Positions 16,033 to 25,399 of a stretch of DNA of 41,886 nucleotides are shown piece by piece. The notes beneath the pieces are model-generated. The model was not told where the DNA came from. It saw nothing but the letters and a program-made list of their open reading frames with translations, and did not search any database. The DNA comes from Muribaculaceae bacterium (lineage in GTDB: Bacteria > Bacteroidota > Bacteroidia > Bacteroidales > Muribaculaceae): assembly GCA_029061225.1 (NCBI GenBank), contig JAIDSM010000013.1, positions 1-41,886 of the forward strand. The letters are read 5' to 3'. Position 1 is the stretch's first letter. Every line of letters starts with the position of its first letter. The translations under genes and the position numbers were made by a program.

Positions 16033-17451
16033 TCAGAAATTTATGATATTATTGTTTTGGTTGTCTCGGTCGGGATCGGGTGTTGTGGCTCCGGATACCG
16101 GCGATGAGGGTCTCTGCGGCGCGGCACTGCGTTGCTCACGGCGTTCGGAAGTTCTCCTCAGCTCGTCGAGAATCTCCGGATGGCGTCCGAAAGTAGGAAT
16201 CCTCTCGAGGAGGGCCACAGCGTCATGATCGTCGAACTGCGACGGGTCGAGCACCGCGTATTTTGCCCTGTTGGCATCGCGGAGGGTACCCTGAAGCTTG
16301 TCGGCTCCGTAGATTTCGGCGATTGTGGCGTCGATCTGCTGTTGCTGCTTCCCTTTTTCTTCCACGCTTGCCTTGTCGTTGCCGAAGATGACGACAGTCT
16401 CGTTGCCCTTTCCACGCGTCCCGTTATTGGAGTCATCACTCTTCTGTCCTTCAATAAGGGTGAGGTCGAAGCCGGATGCGAGGATGGTGACCTTGAGTTT
16501 GTCGCCGAGTTCCGGATTGTCGGCTATACCCCATTTCACGTCGATTGAGTCCGGCAGCTGCGATGTGAAGGCATATATTTCGGTCATCTCCTGAGCCGTG
16601 ATAGGGTTTTCGCTGTTGCGGTTGCATGAGAATTTGAGCAGTAGTCTCTGCGATGTGTTGACGTCATGCTTCTTCATGAGCGGGGAGTGGAGCGCGTTGC
16701 GTATGGCGCTCGTGATGCGGTGTTCGCCGTCGCCGTATGCCGTCGCTATGATAGCCGTCCGTGAGTTGCGCAGTGTCGCCTTGACGTCTTCGAAGTCGAC
16801 GTTGATGTAGCATTCCTCGCTTATGATCTCCGAGATGGAGCGTGCGGCGTTGGCGAGCGTGTCGTCGGCTTTCTCGAATGCGTTGAAGAAGTTTAGGTCG
16901 GGATAGATCTCTATGAGGTTCTCGTTGTTGATGACAAGGAGTGCGTCGACATGCTTCTGCATCTCTCTGGCACCCTCGATGGCCTTCATGATCTTCTTCT
17001 TTCCTTCAAACATGAATGGAATCGTCACGATTCCTATGGTCAGTTTGTTTTCCTCTTTCGCGATCTTGGCTACTACTGGAGCCGCGCCTGTTCCGGTGCC
17101 GCCGCCCATTCCGGCGGTGATGAACACCATCTCGGTGTTGACGTCGAAAAGCGAGCGAATGTCTTCAGTCGATGATTCGGCGCACATCCGGCCCGTACTG
17201 GGATCGTTGCCGGCGCCTCGGCCATGGGTGACGTCCCAGCCCAGTATCAGCTGGTCAGGTACGGGCGACATCCTGAGCGCCTGCTCGTCGGTGTTGCACA
17301 CCACGAAGTTGACGTTCGGTATGTTCTGGCGATACATGTAGTTGACGGCGTTGTCTCCGCCGCCTCCTACACCGATCACCTTTATGATGGCCGACGTAGC
17401 GTCGTCGATGAATTCGGATTGATTCGATATGTCTTTGAGATAGTCTTCCAT
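16033..17451 (-). CDS. ftsZ: Cell division protein FtsZ
   Basis: FtsZ is the tubulin-like GTPase that polymerises into the division ring. The 472-aa protein has VIGVGGGGDNAVNYM (25-39), the tubulin signature GGGTGTG at 116-122 and the synergy (T7) loop NVDFED at 217-222. The T3 region reads GRGAGNDPSTGR instead of the commoner GAGANPEVGR. After the globular core (about 335) comes a long Gln/Asp-rich linker. The tail contains IPTFGRHPEIL and then about 45 more polar residues ending NNNIINF, so the usual C-terminal FtsA-binding peptide is not obvious. It follows ftsA by 33 bases. Confidence 0.96.
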   Translation of the reverse strand: MEDYLKDISNQSEFIDDATSAIIKVIGVGGGGDNAVNYMYRQNIPNVNFVVCNTDEQALRMSPVPDQLILGWDVTHGRGAGNDPSTGRMCAESSTEDIRSLFDVNTEMVFITAGMGGGTGTGAAPVVAKIAKEENKLTIGIVTIPFMFEGKKKIMKAIEGAREMQKHVDALLVINNENLIEIYPDLNFFNAFEKADDTLANAARSISEIISEECYINVDFEDVKATLRNSRTAIIATAYGDGEHRITSAIRNALHSPLMKKHDVNTSQRLLLKFSCNRNSENPITAQEMTEIYAFTSQLPDSIDVKWGIADNPELGDKLKVTILASGFDLTLIEGQKSDDSNNGTRGKGNETVVIFGNDKASVEEKGKQQQQIDATIAEIYGADKLQGTLRDANRAKYAVLDPSQFDDHDAVALLERIPTFGRHPEILDELRRTSERREQRSAAPQRPSSPVSGATTPDPDRDNQNNNIINF

Positions 17452-17484
17452 TTTCAGTTTGTTTGAGGTAGTGAGGTGTAAGGT

Positions 17485-18816
17485 TTAGGAGAGTTCATCG
17501 CCTTCGTCTTCTTCGCCGATGGGCGTGAAGATTCGTCCTAAAGTGTTGCCCAGACGGTTGAAGAATCCCCCTCCTCTTTTCCCTCCTCTGTCGTGAGAGG
17601 GCTGAGGCTGTTGTTGTACGGGCTGAGGCTTTTCCTCGACCTTTTCTTCCGGCTGAGGCTCGGCGGGTATCTGTAGGCAGTCGTCGGAGGATTTCTTCAT
17701 TCCCTCATACATGATCGCCGATACCTGAATGCTCTCTATGCCCTGGCTGTTGCTGTCGCTCATCTTTATTGAGCCGGGATATGATGCCATCCTCACTTTC
17801 AGGCCTGAGAATTTGCCTATGAGGTCGGCCATTCCGTTGAGTCGGGCTCCTCCTCCGCATAGCACTATGCCTTCCGGAATGTCTTTTTCAGTCAGCCCGG
17901 CATATCTCACCTGCTCCACTATGTTGGTGACGATCTCTTCAGAGCGTGCCACCACATAGTTGGTGATCTTGGAGAGGGGTATTCCGCTGATGGTCTCCTG
18001 AGATGGTACTGAAGGTGCGATTGCGTAGCCGAACGTCACTTTGAGTTCCTCCGCCTTGTCTTCGATTACGTTCAGGGCCTTCAGGTCGAGCGTTATGTTG
18101 CGTCCCCCGAAGGGGAGTGTAGCGTAGTAGACGAGGTTGCCGCGTGTGTATATGGTCACGCTTGTGGTCTCGGCTCCTATGTCGACGAGCATGCATCCGA
18201 GAGTCTTCTCATGCTCGCTGAGCACGATGTCAGCAGTGGCGAGCGGGGTTACGACTATTCCCTTTATGTCGAGTCCCAGTTTGTCGCTGACGGCCTTCTT
18301 CATTTTGTTGATGAGATCTGGGCGGGCGACTACAAGGTCGTAGATAGCTGAGATGTGGTTGCTCATCATGCCTTTGGGGCGATGCGTCTCGTTGCGTCCT
18401 ACCGTAAATAAGCGAGGCACAGCGTCTACGATCTCAAGAGAGCTGTCGAGCTCCGCCTCCATGGCTTGCCTTTTCAGGCTGTCGAGGACGCCTTCCGTGA
18501 TGTATGAGTCGTCGGGCAGATTCATGCTGACTTCCCTCGCTATGCTGCGCAGCGAACGTCCGGCGAGTCCCAAATAAACACCCGTGATCTCGCGCGGAGC
18601 GATGTTCGGGCGTCTCTCAAGACGCTCCAGTACGAAATTTATCAGGTTGGAGGTCTCCTCTACGTTCTGTATCTGACCGTAACGTACGGAGTCTCTGCTC
18701 TTCTGCTGTTCTATCGCGAGTATTTCCAGCTGTCCGCTCTTTCCGACGGCACCGACGGCGCCGATCACTTTCGAACTGCTTATTTCCAGTGCTGCTATAT
18801 ATCTGTCTGTAGCCAT
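17485..18816 (-). CDS. ftsA: Cell division protein FtsA
   Basis: FtsA is an actin-fold ATPase that anchors FtsZ to the inner membrane. The 443-aa protein begins YIAALEISSSKVIGAVG (phosphate-1 strand), contains the SHS2-type 1C region, the LVDIGAETTSVTIY phosphate-2 motif and the adenosine motif VLCGGGARLNG. After a Pro/Gln-rich linker of about 40 residues, the C-terminus GGFFNRLGNTLGRIF is an amphipathic membrane-targeting helix. The gene lies 8 bases after ftsQ and just before ftsZ, the usual order. Confidence 0.95.
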   Translation of the reverse strand: MATDRYIAALEISSSKVIGAVGAVGKSGQLEILAIEQQKSRDSVRYGQIQNVEETSNLINFVLERLERRPNIAPREITGVYLGLAGRSLRSIAREVSMNLPDDSYITEGVLDSLKRQAMEAELDSSLEIVDAVPRLFTVGRNETHRPKGMMSNHISAIYDLVVARPDLINKMKKAVSDKLGLDIKGIVVTPLATADIVLSEHEKTLGCMLVDIGAETTSVTIYTRGNLVYYATLPFGGRNITLDLKALNVIEDKAEELKVTFGYAIAPSVPSQETISGIPLSKITNYVVARSEEIVTNIVEQVRYAGLTEKDIPEGIVLCGGGARLNGMADLIGKFSGLKVRMASYPGSIKMSDSNSQGIESIQVSAIMYEGMKKSSDDCLQIPAEPQPEEKVEEKPQPVQQQPQPSHDRGGKRGGGFFNRLGNTLGRIFTPIGEEDEGDELS

Positions 18817-18824
18817 TGTCTTCT

Positions 18825-19673
18825 TTATCCGTTTTCCTCAGCGGAGTTCTGAGTGTTAATATTCGCCACGTCCGGCAGGGTGGCTTCTTCAAGATCTTCT
18901 CCGTCGTCTTCAAGCGCGCCGTGGGTCGCTATGGTCTTGTTGCGGCGTGAGGCCACTATCTGGTTCTTGAATTTGACCGAGATGGTATCGTATGTGTTCC
19001 ATCCCTTTGTTGGCATTACGTTTCTGTAGGCCGTAAGGATGGCGGCTTTCTTCTCGTCGAAACGTGTGGAATCACCGAAATTGATGACGTGCCCCTGCAG
19101 CCTCGGGATGATGATGAGGTCGTTGGGACCATCAATCTTAAAGGCCGCGATGAGCGGACTGAGTTCCGGATCCGCTCCGGCATATCTTATCAGGGAGAGG
19201 GCGGCTGGGATTGAGCTTTCGTATTTCTCCGGAGCTATGAGCACAGGGACATCGATATAGAACTCGGCGTCGGCATCTATTCGCTTGCCGTAGCGGTTGA
19301 TGTAGAAGCTCTTTCCCTTGTCGGAGAAGACACGTACCTCGGCCTTTATGGGTATGACCGTAATGCGCAGTCGGCTGTCGGGATTGAAGGAGCATTCCAC
19401 CGACTCGAAGTTGGAGAAGGCGCTGAGATAGTCTTCCAGCTGCTTCAGGTCGATGCTTCCCAGAGGTTGCCCTTTCAGTTTCTTGCCATATCTGGCAAGC
19501 TGTGAATTGACGCCCTGCCTCAGTACGCTGTCTGGAATGGTATTGCCCACTATGCGAAGGTCGATACCCGGACAGAGACGCCGCGCGTTCTCCTGATGTA
19601 CGAACGCGAAGGCGAGTGCCACATATCCCAGCAGCACCACGCATAAGACAGTTTTGAAGATCGTCTTCCACAT
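18825..19673 (-). CDS. ftsQ: Cell division protein FtsQ
   Basis: FtsQ is a single-pass membrane protein that links early and late divisome parts (FtsB/FtsL complex). The 282-aa protein has one N-terminal TM (about 5-25, FKTVLCVVLLGYVALAFAF) and a POTRA-like segment (about 38-110, IDLRIVGNTIPDSVLRQGV). A FtsQ beta domain follows, with the family's GKSFYINRYGKRID and NLIIIPRLQGH-like strands. Sequence identity to the E. coli protein is low, as usual in Bacteroidota; position between murC and ftsA makes the call firm. The polar tail after 250 is probably disordered. Confidence 0.88.
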   Translation of the reverse strand: MWKTIFKTVLCVVLLGYVALAFAFVHQENARRLCPGIDLRIVGNTIPDSVLRQGVNSQLARYGKKLKGQPLGSIDLKQLEDYLSAFSNFESVECSFNPDSRLRITVIPIKAEVRVFSDKGKSFYINRYGKRIDADAEFYIDVPVLIAPEKYESSIPAALSLIRYAGADPELSPLIAAFKIDGPNDLIIIPRLQGHVINFGDSTRFDEKKAAILTAYRNVMPTKGWNTYDTISVKFKNQIVASRRNKTIATHGALEDDGEDLEEATLPDVANINTQNSAEENG

Positions 19674-19730
19674 ATCTCTTTTCCCATTCTATCCCCCGGC
19701 GTGAGGGGGCAATATATAACGATTTACATA

Positions 19731-21119
19731 TCAGTCATTTGCGATGACGATACGGCAGATTTCGGGCAGCAGGACGTTGAGGTCTGCCGCGCCGAGAGTC
19801 ATAAGCACTTCAAAATTACTATTTTTTATCAAATTAAGCAAATTTTTTCGCTCGCAAAATATTTTATTTTTACTTTTTACGTCTTTCAGCACCATTTCGG
19901 AGTCGACTCCGGCTATGGGAAGCTCGCGTGCCGGATAGATCTCAGTCATGATCACGCGGTCTGCCTCCGAAAGAGATTCGGCGAATTCGGGGGCGAAATC
20001 ACGGGTACGGGTGTAAAGGTGTGGCTGGAAGATTACGGTGATCTCCCGGCCGGGATATAGCTTCCTGACGGATTCTATCGAGGCTTTCACTTCAGCGGGG
20101 GAGTGGGCATAGTCGTCGATGACGGCGGTCCGGCTTTCATTCACGCCGTCGAGCCATATCTGGAACCGGCGTTCAGCTCCCTTGAATGTCTCCAGGCCTT
20201 TCTTTATCTCATCCGGTGTGGCGCCTGCATGCCGGGCTGCTGCAGCTGCCGCCACGGAATTGTCGATGTTTATCTCTACCGGCACTCCGATGCTGATATC
20301 ACGGATGTCGGTTTCCGGACCGTGGATGTCGATGGTCAGGGAACCATTCCCCCATCTTACATTGTCGGCATACCAGTCGCCTCTCACACCCTTGTGACCG
20401 CTGTATGTCTCGAGCTTCACTTCCGGACCTATGCGCGGGATGAGCTTGATTCCTGTGTGCATGATGAGGTATCCGCCGGGGCGTATCAGCGATGTGAAGT
20501 GGGCGAATCCCTCGAGATATCCTGCTTCGTCGCCATATATGTCGAGATGGTCCGGATCGGTAGAGGTGACCACCGCCAGCCAAGGATGAAGCCGATGGAA
20601 CGAACGGTCGTATTCATCCGCCTCGATCACCGAATAGAGGCTGCCGCGCGAGAGCATCAGGTTGCTTCCTGTATTGCGAAGTATTCCTCCTAAGAACGCG
20701 TTGCATCCTCCCGGAGTCTGCTCCAGGATCCATGCCGTCATCGACGAGGTCGTGGTCTTGCCGTGTGATCCGGAGATGCAGATGCCGTCGGTGTCTGCTG
20801 TTATGAGGCCCAGCACTTCGGAGCGTTTCACAGGCGTGAAGCCGAGTTCACGGAAGCGGCTGAGTATGCGGTTGTCGTCGCCTACAGCCGGGGTGTAGAC
20901 CACAAGGGTGTCTTCAGTGTCGTTCATTCCTTCGGGTATAAGGTCCGGATCATCGTCGAAAACGATTTCCGCCCCTTCCGCATGCAGGGCGTCGGTCAGC
21001 TTGGTCGATGTGCGGTCGTAGCCGGCTATGCGGCATCCTTTCGAAAGGAAATACCTTACGAGATTGGCCATGCCTATGCCGCCGGCCCCTACGAAGTATA
21101 TGTTGGAGGGTATGTTCAT
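19731..21119 (-). CDS. murC: UDP-N-acetylmuramate--L-alanine ligase (MurC)
   Basis: MurC adds L-alanine to UDP-MurNAc in the first peptide step of peptidoglycan synthesis. From the ATG at 21119 the protein is 462 aa, with the N-terminal nucleotide motif YFVGAGGIGM (8-17) and the ATP loop GSHGKTTT (117-124). EADEYDRSF and DDYAHSPAEV are further Mur-ligase signatures. An in-frame ATG at 21182 would add 21 residues translated from an intergenic repeat (ATGATATATCATGA type), so I prefer 21119. A G/C hairpin (19693-19709) lies between murC and ftsQ. Confidence 0.95.
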   Translation of the reverse strand: MNIPSNIYFVGAGGIGMANLVRYFLSKGCRIAGYDRTSTKLTDALHAEGAEIVFDDDPDLIPEGMNDTEDTLVVYTPAVGDDNRILSRFRELGFTPVKRSEVLGLITADTDGICISGSHGKTTTSSMTAWILEQTPGGCNAFLGGILRNTGSNLMLSRGSLYSVIEADEYDRSFHRLHPWLAVVTSTDPDHLDIYGDEAGYLEGFAHFTSLIRPGGYLIMHTGIKLIPRIGPEVKLETYSGHKGVRGDWYADNVRWGNGSLTIDIHGPETDIRDISIGVPVEINIDNSVAAAAAARHAGATPDEIKKGLETFKGAERRFQIWLDGVNESRTAVIDDYAHSPAEVKASIESVRKLYPGREITVIFQPHLYTRTRDFAPEFAESLSEADRVIMTEIYPARELPIAGVDSEMVLKDVKSKNKIFCERKNLLNLIKNSNFEVLMTLGAADLNVLLPEICRIVIAND

Positions 21120-21198
21120 AATTTCTGCGTTTTGCGGTTCATGATATATCATGATGTTGCCTGTTGTATCATGATTTATCATGTTGTATGATGATTAA
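21120..21198. repeat. Repeat-filled spacer between murG and murC
   Basis: The 79-base spacer holds ATTAATTATGAATTATGAATT next to the murG stop and several ATCATGATATATCATGA-type palindromes. Just before the murC ATG the coding strand reads CGCAAAACGCAGAAATT. All three elements recur elsewhere in the window (26775-26800, 34380-34425, 35205-35222). Confidence 0.7.
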
Positions 21199-22302
21199 TT
21201 ATGAATTATGAATTATCTTAATGACTTCGTCCACTATCTTTTCGTCGGAGTCGGGGAGCGCGAGTTTCTTGATTTCCTCGCTCATAGCCTGAAGTCGCTC
21301 CTTATCGCGTATGACTGATATTATCTCGTCGACGAGGACATGGCGTGCCTCGGCGTCGGTGACGAGCAGGGCTGCTCCCTTGTCGGAGAGGGCGCGGGCG
21401 TTTTTGGTCTGATGGTCTTCGGCTACGTTTGGACTGGGCACGAGTATGCAGGGTTTACCGAGAAGCTCAAGCTCGCTGATGGAGCCGGCTCCGGCCCTCG
21501 ACACCACGAGGTCGGCAGCCGCATATGCCGCCGCCATGTCGGAGATGAATTTGGTGACCACTATTCCGTTGAGGTTTTTTACTGCAGCCTGTCCACGGTC
21601 GCCGAAGTTCTTGCCTGTCTGCCAGATCACCTGTATTCCCTCATCGAAGAGTCGGCGAATGCCGGCTTCCATGCTTTCGTTGAGTGTCAATGCTCCGAGG
21701 CTTCCTCCTACGACGAGCACCGTCGGGAGTTTCGGGTTTAGCCCGAATCTCTCGCGAGCCTGCTCAGGAGATATAGTCTTGGCGAGCAGATCCTTGCGTA
21801 CAGGATTGCCGGTCATCACCAGCTTATCGGCCGGAAAAAACCTTTCGAGTCCGGGATAAGCCACGCATATTTTCCCGGCTTTCTTAGCCAGCAGTTTGTT
21901 GGTCACTCCGGCATAAGAATTCTGTTCCTGCAGCAGAGTTGGGACACCGGCCCTTTGTGCGGCCTTCAGGGTAGGACCTGAACAGTATCCGCCCACTCCT
22001 ATGGCAATGTCGGGTTTGAAGTCGGCCACTATCTTGCGTGCCAAGGCTATGGAGCGCCGCAGCTTCAGCAGCACTCCGAAGTTCTTCAGCAGGTGGCGTC
22101 GGTCGAATCCGGCTACGGGGAGTCCCTTTATCTCGTATCCGGCCGCCGGGACACGCTCCATCTCCATACGGTCTTCCGCGCCTACGAAGAGTATTTCGGC
22201 ATTCAGGCGCCCCTTGAGGGCGTTGGCTATGCTGAGTGCAGGGAAGATGTGACCCCCTGTGCCACCCCCGCTTATAAGTATTCTGTATCTGTCTTTTTTC
22301 AT
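21199..22302 (-). CDS. murG: UDP-GlcNAc:lipid I GlcNAc transferase (MurG)
   Basis: MurG makes lipid II from lipid I at the inner face of the membrane. The 367-aa GT28 glycosyltransferase has the N-terminal glycine loop GGTGGHIFPALSIA (10-23) and GVGGYCSGPTL (about 102-112). The second glycine loop is GGSLGALTLN. The UDP-GlcNAc site is SRAGAGSISELELLGKPCIL (about 269-288), ending with the PSPNVAEDHQTKNA motif. Length is normal. It lies 12 bases downstream of ftsW and 79 bases upstream of murC, the latter gap filled with short repeats. Confidence 0.96.
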   Translation of the reverse strand: MKKDRYRILISGGGTGGHIFPALSIANALKGRLNAEILFVGAEDRMEMERVPAAGYEIKGLPVAGFDRRHLLKNFGVLLKLRRSIALARKIVADFKPDIAIGVGGYCSGPTLKAAQRAGVPTLLQEQNSYAGVTNKLLAKKAGKICVAYPGLERFFPADKLVMTGNPVRKDLLAKTISPEQARERFGLNPKLPTVLVVGGSLGALTLNESMEAGIRRLFDEGIQVIWQTGKNFGDRGQAAVKNLNGIVVTKFISDMAAAYAAADLVVSRAGAGSISELELLGKPCILVPSPNVAEDHQTKNARALSDKGAALLVTDAEARHVLVDEIISVIRDKERLQAMSEEIKKLALPDSDEKIVDEVIKIIHNS

Positions 22303-22314
22303 GGGTATGGATGG

Positions 22315-23694
22315 TTAATTGTCGGCGGATGCATTGATGGCGTTCAAGTCTTCTCCGAGGTGCTGGGCCTCGGCGTTGTCGCGTACTGATTTTCCTTCTT
22401 TCTGCCGCGTGGCGTAGCGTGAGACGGAGAGCATGATGCCTATTGCCACGCTCATGACCAGCACTGATGTGCCTCCCTTGGATATGAGGGGCAGCGGCTG
22501 TCCGGATACTGGGAAGAGGCCTGTGACGATGGCCATGTGGACAAGGGCCTGGAATACTATAAGGATCGCGCATCCGAGGATCAGGAACGCGGGCAGCGCA
22601 CGGCTCAGATGGTAGGCCACATAGCCGGCTCTGGCAAGCAGGAGAAGATAGAGGATCATCAGGAAGATTCCGCCGATGAGGCCGCTTTCCTCAATGACGA
22701 TGCTGTAGATATAGTCAGAGAATGCGAGGGGCAGGCGGACGCTTTCGCGGGAGTTGCCGAGACCCTTTCCTACGATGCCGCCGCGCGCCTGCGCAAGCTT
22801 GGCCATGATCACCTGGCGGTTCTCGTCGGTCAGCGAGTCTTCGGGATGCACTCCTTGGAAGAAGCGGACAATACGGTTGACCTGCGTCTTGGAGCCGAGC
22901 GAATGGTCGCCTCCTCCTGTCGTCACTACCTCTTCCGTCTGCCCGACTTTGTCGAATTCAGAAGAGCGGTTGATCACCTTCGTGAAGAGATAGAAGACAC
23001 CGAAGAGTGCTGCGTAGACGCCGATGACAATGCATATCTTCTTAAGCGGGATGCCGCATATAAGAAACATAGAGACGCTGACTACCATCACGAGCAGAGT
23101 GTTGGTCAGGCCGTTGAGCGCGAGCAGACCGCCGAAAGCCGCCACTATTATGGCAGAGTACACTATGCCAGAGGTCTTGACATCGTGTCGTTGCTGGCTC
23201 TTGGCAAGGATGGCGGCAAGCCATATGATGACCGTAAGCTTCACTATCTCCGGCGGCTGCACGGTGAAGGGGCCGAGCATGAAGGCTCGCTGCGCGCCGT
23301 TGATCTCCACGCCCATGAAGGTAGAGTAGGCGAGGGCCAGCCATGAGAGGACGCCTATGAGACCGGCGAAGCGTGCGATGTAGCCGTAGTGGGTGCGCTG
23401 CACGAGATAGAGCAGCACGAAACCGATGCCAAGAAACATGCCGTGGCGTATCAGCGGAGCATAGACGTTTGTGCCCACCACTTCAGTGGCTGAAGCGCTA
23501 TAGAGCTCGATGATGGATATGAGCACGAGCATGAGGTAGATGCCCCAGATGTAGGGGTCGCTCTTGAGCGTCGCCGCAACGGCCTCGCTGGTCTTACGGG
23601 GAGTCTTTTTCCCTTTTCCCCGGCTCTTGTCAGGCTCTACCGGCACTCCTCCTATCGATTCGCGGATGTAGATTCCGTCTTGGTTATCTGCCAT
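22315..23694 (-). CDS. ftsW: SEDS peptidoglycan polymerase FtsW
   Basis: FtsW is the septal glycosyltransferase of the SEDS family that works with FtsI. The 459-aa protein has a soluble N-terminus of about 47 residues and then about 10 TM segments. Family motifs are GAQRAFMLGPFTVQPPEIVK (residues about 134-153; QPPE in place of QPSE), the large extracellular loop with SDYIYSIVIEESG, and GLFPVSGQPLPLISKGGTS near the C-terminus. The position between murD and murG supports FtsW rather than RodA. Confidence 0.94.
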   Translation of the reverse strand: MADNQDGIYIRESIGGVPVEPDKSRGKGKKTPRKTSEAVAATLKSDPYIWGIYLMLVLISIIELYSASATEVVGTNVYAPLIRHGMFLGIGFVLLYLVQRTHYGYIARFAGLIGVLSWLALAYSTFMGVEINGAQRAFMLGPFTVQPPEIVKLTVIIWLAAILAKSQQRHDVKTSGIVYSAIIVAAFGGLLALNGLTNTLLVMVVSVSMFLICGIPLKKICIVIGVYAALFGVFYLFTKVINRSSEFDKVGQTEEVVTTGGGDHSLGSKTQVNRIVRFFQGVHPEDSLTDENRQVIMAKLAQARGGIVGKGLGNSRESVRLPLAFSDYIYSIVIEESGLIGGIFLMILYLLLLARAGYVAYHLSRALPAFLILGCAILIVFQALVHMAIVTGLFPVSGQPLPLISKGGTSVLVMSVAIGIMLSVSRYATRQKEGKSVRDNAEAQHLGEDLNAINASADN

Positions 23695-23742
23695 TCTTCT
23701 TCCAAACTTTCAACTTAAAACTTACAACTTAAAACTTATTGT

Positions 23743-25104
23743 TTACAACTCATTCACCGCGTCTTTGAATCTGCGTCCGCGGTCTTCATAGCTCTTGAAG
23801 AGGTCGAAGCTCGCGCAGCAGGGGGAAAGGAGCACCGTGTCGCCATCTGAAGCCAGTTCCCGGCAGGCCCTTACAGCCTCTGCAAGAGAATGGCAGTCGC
23901 GTATCTCCTTCACTTCCTTTCCGAAGAAGTCGAGGAGCTTTGCGTTGTCCTTGCCCATGCATACGATTGCCTTGACCTTTTCCCTGACGAGGGGAAGGAT
24001 CTCGCTGTAGTCGTTGCCCTTGTCCTTGCCCCCGAGGATCAGGACCACCGGAGTCCTCATGCTGTCGAGGGCATACCATGTGGAGTTGACGTTGGTGGCC
24101 TTCGAGTCATTGATCCAGCGCACTCCGTCAAGCTCGCGCACGAATTCGAGACGGTGCTCTACTGCCTCGAAGTCTCCGAGTGCCTTGCGGATGGTGTCGC
24201 TCTTTATAGAGAGTAGGCTGGCCGAGATGCCGGCTGCCATAGAATTGTAGAGGTTATGGCGTCCCTGCAGCGATATCCGGTCGCGGGGAATCTCCCATGT
24301 CTCTCCGGGAATCTCGAAATGTACGATTCCTTCTTCGTCTTCCCACGCCACTGAGTCCGGCTCGTATGTGTCGGAGAAAGGCATGAGACGAGCTTCGGTC
24401 TGAAGAGCCTTTACCTGGGCGGTTACTATGGGGTCGCCCAGCCAGTAGACGAAGAAGTCGTCGGCCTCCTGATTGCGTGCTATGCGGAATTTGGCACGTG
24501 TATAGTTTTCCATCTTGTGGTCGTAGCGGTCCATGTGGTCGGGAGTGATGTTGAGCATGACCGCTATGTTGGCCTTGAACTCATACATGTTCTCGAGCTG
24601 GAAGCTGGAGAGCTCGATGACGTAGACGTCGTGCGGCTCCTCCGCCACCTGAAGCGCGAGGCTCTTGCCGACGTTGCCGGCAAGCCCTACGTTCAGGCCC
24701 GCTTTGCTCAGTATGTGATAGGTCAGCATCGTCGTGGTGGTCTTGCCGTTGGAGCCGGTGATGCATACCATCTTGGCATCCGTAAACCATCCGGCGAATT
24801 CAATTTCGGAAAGGATCGGGATGCCGGCCTCGGCGGCTTCTACTACGAGGGGAGCCGTAGGAGGAATGCCGGGGCTTTTCACTATATAGTCAGCTCCGAG
24901 CACACGCTTGCGTGAATGTCCTTTTTCCTCGAAGAGAATACCTCTTCTCAGCATCTCGGCTCGGTATTTGTCGGGTATCGGACCGTTGTCGCTGACGAAT
25001 ACCTTCATGCCGAGCGCTTCGCCGAGTGCGGCGGCACCTACGCCGCTTTCTCCCGCCCCCAGCACAATGAGTGTCTTTCCTTCGAAATCTTTCTGATTCT
25101 TCAT
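23743..25104 (-). CDS. murD: UDP-N-acetylmuramoylalanine--D-glutamate ligase (MurD)
   Basis: MurD adds D-glutamate to UDP-MurNAc-L-Ala. From the ATG at 25104 it is 453 aa, with TLIVLGAGESGVGAA (11-25), the ATP loop ITGSNGKTTTT (115-125) and family motifs LNITPDHMDRY and NDSKATNVNST. LLSPCCASFDLFKSYEDRG is the standard C-terminal signature. An in-frame upstream ATG at 25125 would add seven residues from repeat DNA and is less likely. It is separated from mraY by 295 bases of mostly repetitive sequence. Confidence 0.95.
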   Translation of the reverse strand: MKNQKDFEGKTLIVLGAGESGVGAAALGEALGMKVFVSDNGPIPDKYRAEMLRRGILFEEKGHSRKRVLGADYIVKSPGIPPTAPLVVEAAEAGIPILSEIEFAGWFTDAKMVCITGSNGKTTTTMLTYHILSKAGLNVGLAGNVGKSLALQVAEEPHDVYVIELSSFQLENMYEFKANIAVMLNITPDHMDRYDHKMENYTRAKFRIARNQEADDFFVYWLGDPIVTAQVKALQTEARLMPFSDTYEPDSVAWEDEEGIVHFEIPGETWEIPRDRISLQGRHNLYNSMAAGISASLLSIKSDTIRKALGDFEAVEHRLEFVRELDGVRWINDSKATNVNSTWYALDSMRTPVVLILGGKDKGNDYSEILPLVREKVKAIVCMGKDNAKLLDFFGKEVKEIRDCHSLAEAVRACRELASDGDTVLLSPCCASFDLFKSYEDRGRRFKDAVNEL

Positions 25105-25234
25105 TATATATAAGTGGCAATGCATAATTCATAATTCATAATGCACAATTGGTTTTGCTTAATTTCAGCTGAATGCATTTTGAATATACTATGCTTTCTA
25201 ATTTGATTATTTACTTATGCTTTTTTATAGTATT

Positions 25235-25399
25235 CTCCTTAATACTTAAGGCTCAATACTCAATACTCAATACTTAATACTCAATACTCAATACTCAATA
25301 CTCAATACTTAATACTTAATACTCAATACTCAATACTCAATACTTAATACTCAATACTCAATACTTAAGACTTAAGACTTAAGACTTAAGACTCAAGAC
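25235..25399. repeat. Degenerate short-repeat array between mraY and murD
   Basis: This is a run of about 15 imperfect copies of an 8-10-base unit (ACTCAATACTTAAT type), grading near 25365 into ACTTAAGACTCAAG. It fills more than half of the 295-base gap. The rest (25105-25234) holds ATAATTCATAATT copies next to murD and plain A/T-rich sequence. There are no unique spacers, so it is not a CRISPR. Copy number should vary between strains. Confidence 0.85.

Noticed and set aside
22537-23346. 269-codon plus-strand open frame opposite ftsW
   Set aside because: Antisense shadow of a certain gene; composition is typical of reversed membrane-protein codons, with no motifs.
25235-25399. Possible CRISPR array
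   Set aside because: Units are only 8-10 bases, degenerate and contiguous, with no unique spacers and no cas genes nearby.
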